NCBI GenBank assembly: GCA_003155175.1
Contig: PMFP01000076.1
Location: 23,209-31,164 of the forward strand
DNA length: 7,956 bases
Direction of reading: 5' to 3'
Source of the DNA: Vulcanimicrobiota bacterium
GTDB lineage: Bacteria > Vulcanimicrobiota > Vulcanimicrobiia > Vulcanimicrobiales > Vulcanimicrobiaceae
Positions 5,700-7,956 of the stretch are shown in pieces. A program made the translations under genes and the position numbers. The notes under the pieces were generated by a model that had not been told where the DNA came from, did no database searches, and worked only from the letters and a program-made list of their open reading frames with translations. Position 1 is the stretch's first letter. The number at the start of each line of letters is the position of its first letter.

Positions 5700-6068
5700 A
5701 TGCTGGCTAACGTCGAACGAAGCATATTCACGGTATTCGCTCCGAAGGGCGCTCGACGGCGAGTCGCGATGCATTCCTTTGCGACGGCGATCGGGCTGGC
5801 GGCCGCGGTCCGGATGGCCTTTGGCGGCGCGTGGTGGGTCGGCGTTGCGTGGTACGTCGGATCTTTCGTCGGCATTCACGTCGTGATGGTTCCGTTCGTG
5901 ACCGCCTGGTATGCGGCGCACGGCCGGCTCGAGCGTTGGATCCGCGCCATCGTCGAGGCGGAACTGATCCGCTTCGATCTCCGAACCTACCAGCACCAAT
6001 TGCGTCGGGTCTTCCCGGAACCGGGCGTTGCGCCGGAAGATCCCGACGCCTCCAAGGACGGCCTCTAG
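5700..6068 (+). CDS. Unrecognised small membrane protein at the end of the carotenoid operon
   Basis: I do not recognise the family. It has 122 aa: a basic N-terminal stretch (FAPKGARRR, about 12-20), two hydrophobic segments (roughly 22-42 and 44-66) rich in Gly, Ala and Trp, then a polar C-terminal half predicted to be helical (about 72-100, with RLERWIRAIVEAELIRFD) and an acidic, proline-containing tail. This suggests a membrane hairpin with a cytoplasmic helical tail, perhaps a partner or scaffold (inference). ATG 5700 is favoured by GGTGAG at 5689-5694. TTG 5697 would add one residue. The gene starts 34 bases after the preceding membrane protein, and its TAG stop interlocks with the stop of hemY on the other strand. 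Confidence 0.68.
   Translation: MLANVERSIFTVFAPKGARRRVAMHSFATAIGLAAAVRMAFGGAWWVGVAWYVGSFVGIHVVMVPFVTAWYAAHGRLERWIRAIVEAELIRFDLRTYQHQLRRVFPEPGVAPEDPDASKDGL
6065..6068. other. Interlocked stop codons of convergent genes (CTAG)
   Basis: CTAG carries the TAG of the plus-strand small membrane protein (6066-6068) and the TAG of hemY on the minus strand (6067-6065). The arrangement is identical to that at 1072-1075 and again leaves no intergenic space for a terminator. Confidence 0.9.
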
Positions 6069-7414
6069 GCGATGCGGGTCGCGACGGCAAGGGAGTCGCG
6101 CACGTTGTCGCTCAACCCGAGTCCGCGATAGGCGTTCCCCGCGAGCGTCAACCCGCGGTGCGCCGCGACGCGCTCGTCGATCCTTGCCAGCCGCGCGCGG
6201 TGGTCCAGCGCGTACTGCGGAATCGCGTGCGGCCAGACCGCTTCGTGGTAGGCGACGGGCTCGGCCGTGATGCCGAGCGTCTTGGCAAGATCCGCCAGGA
6301 CGATGCCGCGCGCGCTCGCGGCGTCCAGCCCAACCGCACCGCGGTCCGTCGCTCCCCCCAAGAAGACGCGGAGATACGCGGTGTCCGGCGGCGCCTGACT
6401 GGGATAGATGGTCGAGGTGAAGAGCGCGCCCAAAATCCGGACGCCTTGGCCGCGCGCGGCCAAAAAGCCGAATCCGTCGAGAGGAACGGGTACGTCTTGC
6501 GACCGGAAGGCGACGCCGGCAACGCGCATCGGCGCGTACGCGATGCCCCGCAGGAGCTCTGCGAGCTCGGCATCGCTGGTCTCGAGGATTGCCGCCGCGG
6601 CGTCGGACGGCGTGGCGATCGATACGGCATCGGCGTGGAATTCGCCGCCCGCATGCACGATTCGCCATCCCGATTCGCCGGGCTCGACGCGTTCGACGGC
6701 GCATCCGAGGCGCAAGCGGTTGCCGAGTTTGGCGGCGACGGCGTCGGTCAGGTGCTGCATGCCACCGGCTCCGAAACTGCTGAGGCGTCCGGGCGTGCGG
6801 CGCCCGCGCATCATCGCGCGGATCACCGACCCGTGTTCGCGCTCCATCTCGAGCAGGCGCGGAAAAAGTGACGCGACGCTCGTTGCCGACGCGTCGCCGC
6901 CCGTGATTCCCAGCAGCGCCGGCGCGACCACGCGATCGGCCACCTCACGGCCGAAGCGCCGCTCGAAGAAGGCGTGCACGCTTTCGTCTCCGTCGCGCGC
7001 GTCCGGTCGCGCGCGCACGAACGGCTCGCGCGCGGCGCGCAGCTTTCCCGAGACGGAGAGCAGCGACATGGAGAGCGCGCCGGGCAGAGCCGACGGCAGC
7101 GCGTGCAGTTTCCCGCCCCAATAGATGTAGCGCTTCGAAGCGGCCGGAGCGGCTTGCGCAAGTTCCGATTCGCAACCTGCCTCGCGAACCACGTCGCGCA
7201 GCTCGGCGGCGCTCGAAAGAAAGCCGTTCGGCCCCCAATCGAAGAGAAAGCCGCCGAGATGCTCCGAGTGAATTTTCCCACCCGGCGTCGACTCGCGTTC
7301 GAAGACGGCGACGTCGTGATCCGCGCTGAGGCGAAGCGCCATCGAAAGGCCCGCGATACCCGCGCCGACGACCGCAACGCGCTTCGACGCCGTCTGGCCG
7401 CCGGACGCGTTCAC
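6065..7414 (-). CDS. hemY: HemY-type protoporphyrinogen/coproporphyrinogen oxidase
   Basis: This 449-aa FAD enzyme oxidises protoporphyrinogen IX (or coproporphyrinogen III in the coproporphyrin-dependent branch) to the porphyrin, with oxygen as the usual acceptor. The N-terminal FAD motif is VVGAGIAGLSMALRLS (15-30), with Glu39 ending the second strand, followed by TPGGKIHS (43-50) and the family's DWGPNGFLSS (59-68). ALLGITGGDAS lies in the middle of the protein. The C-terminal FAD motif AGNAYRGLGLSDNVRDS starts near residue 425. The length fits the family. The start is GTG 7414, whose GTGA overlaps the stop of hemH. There is no good Shine-Dalgarno sequence, so translation is probably coupled to hemH. 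Adjacency to ferrochelatase confirms the heme assignment and argues against a carotenoid oxidoreductase. Which substrate is used cannot be decided from this window. Some annotations call this family hemG. Confidence 0.92.
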   Translation of the reverse strand: MNASGGQTASKRVAVVGAGIAGLSMALRLSADHDVAVFERESTPGGKIHSEHLGGFLFDWGPNGFLSSAAELRDVVREAGCESELAQAAPAASKRYIYWGGKLHALPSALPGALSMSLLSVSGKLRAAREPFVRARPDARDGDESVHAFFERRFGREVADRVVAPALLGITGGDASATSVASLFPRLLEMEREHGSVIRAMMRGRRTPGRLSSFGAGGMQHLTDAVAAKLGNRLRLGCAVERVEPGESGWRIVHAGGEFHADAVSIATPSDAAAAILETSDAELAELLRGIAYAPMRVAGVAFRSQDVPVPLDGFGFLAARGQGVRILGALFTSTIYPSQAPPDTAYLRVFLGGATDRGAVGLDAASARGIVLADLAKTLGITAEPVAYHEAVWPHAIPQYALDHRARLARIDERVAAHRGLTLAGNAYRGLGLSDNVRDSLAVATRIA

Positions 7415-7956
7415 GCGTGGGCCGCGGCGTCCGGAATGCTGCAGAGGTTCGCGAGCGCCGCGATCCAAAGCGGATCGTCGTTCAGGCACGGCAGGTAGGT
7501 GAACGACTCGCCGCCTGCTTCGAGGAATTCCTCGCGCGCGTCCATCGCGATCTCCTCGAGCGTCTCGAGGCAGTCCGCCACGAACGAAGGACAGATGACG
7601 GCGAGCCGGGTGATGCCCTGGGCTGGGAACGCCGGAATCAGTTCGTCGGTGAAGGGTCTGAGCCAACCGGGGCCAAGGCGCGATTGAAATCCGGATCCGT
7701 ACGTGCCCTCGCGCAGATTCAAGCGTTGCGCCACGCCTTGCGTCGTCTCGAAGGCCTGGTGGCGATAGCACGTAGCGTGCGCCGGCGAGGCGGTGCTGCA
7801 ACAGTCGGGCGAAGCGAGGCAGTGCCCGTGCGTCGGATCGACCTTGCGCAGCTGCCGCAGCGGAACGCCGTGATAGCTAAAGAGCAGATACTGCGCGTCT
7901 TCGGGATAGTCGCGGCGCGCGACCGCCGCCACCGCGTCGAGATAGCCCGGATCGGA
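7411..7956 (-). CDS. hemH: Ferrochelatase (C-terminal part; 5' end beyond the window)
   Basis: The visible 181 residues are the C-terminal part of ferrochelatase, which inserts Fe2+ into the porphyrin as the last or penultimate heme step. The metal-site histidine lies in FSYHGVP (visible residues 26-32). The conserved acidic helix is CPSFVADCLETLEEI (122-136). YGSGFQSRLGPGWLRP (86-101) is also typical of the family. Between the His motif and the next helix is HCLASPDCC followed ten residues later by Cys63, giving four cysteines (46, 52, 53, 63). This type of internal cysteine cluster is known in some bacterial ferrochelatases and proposed to hold a [2Fe-2S] cluster. Reading continues open to the last base, so the N-terminal half and start lie outside. 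A GTG at 7932 is in frame but internal. The stop overlaps the hemY start, indicating an operon of hemH followed by hemY. Confidence 0.92.
   Translation of the reverse strand, partial: SDPGYLDAVAAVARRDYPEDAQYLLFSYHGVPLRQLRKVDPTHGHCLASPDCCSTASPAHATCYRHQAFETTQGVAQRLNLREGTYGSGFQSRLGPGWLRPFTDELIPAFPAQGITRLAVICPSFVADCLETLEEIAMDAREEFLEAGGESFTYLPCLNDDPLWIAALANLCSIPDAAAHA

Noticed and set aside
5831..6871. 346-codon plus-strand open frame through the last operon gene and hemY
   Set aside because: Shadow frame with no hydrophobic core pattern or motif; hemY on the opposite strand accounts for most of it.

Overview
This is a high-GC, extremely gene-dense bacterial window. I judged both from reading it and did not compute them. 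Apart from the short leader before position 107, only two gaps of roughly 30-45 bases lie between genes, and no gene-free stretch exceeds about 75 bases. The lineage cannot be fixed from the sequence. High GC, a plant/cyanobacterial-type carotene desaturase, CruF and a cysteine-rich ferrochelatase would suit a high-GC non-model phylum (for example Eremiobacterota- or Chloroflexota-like), but this is only a guess.

Layout: positions 1-73 may hold the tail of an upstream gene. At 107-1075 (+) is an alpha/beta-hydrolase-fold protein whose catalytic acid and histidine positions appear substituted. It runs head-on into a PDS/CrtP-type FAD carotene desaturase (1072-2526, -), and the two stop codons interlock in one CTAG. 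The desaturase is divergent from a tight plus-strand operon, and the two ATG codons interlock in one CATG. The operon is: a GT2 glycosyltransferase (2525-3676), the carotenoid 1,2-hydratase CruF (3673-4503), an LPLAT/PlsC-type acyltransferase (4493-5176), an unrecognised membrane protein of about 148 aa (5219-5665), and an unrecognised membrane protein of about 122 aa (5700-6068). The last one meets, again through a shared CTAG, a heme cluster on the minus strand: protoporphyrinogen/coproporphyrinogen oxidase HemY (6065-7414), and upstream of it the C-terminal part of ferrochelatase HemH (7411 to the window end), joined by a GTGA overlap.

How the genes work together: desaturase, CruF, glycosyltransferase and acyltransferase read as a pathway that desaturates a carotene, hydrates its psi-end to a tertiary 1-hydroxyl, glycosylates the carotenoid and fatty-acylates the sugar. 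The product would be a membrane-anchored carotenoid glycoside ester. No phytoene synthase or lycopene cyclase lies in the window. HemY and HemH are the last steps of heme synthesis. The strongest candidates for something undescribed are the two small membrane proteins at the end of the carotenoid operon, the interlocked start and stop codons at every change of strand, and the apparently triad-less hydrolase. I saw no RNA genes, mobile elements, CRISPR arrays or convincing intrinsic terminators.
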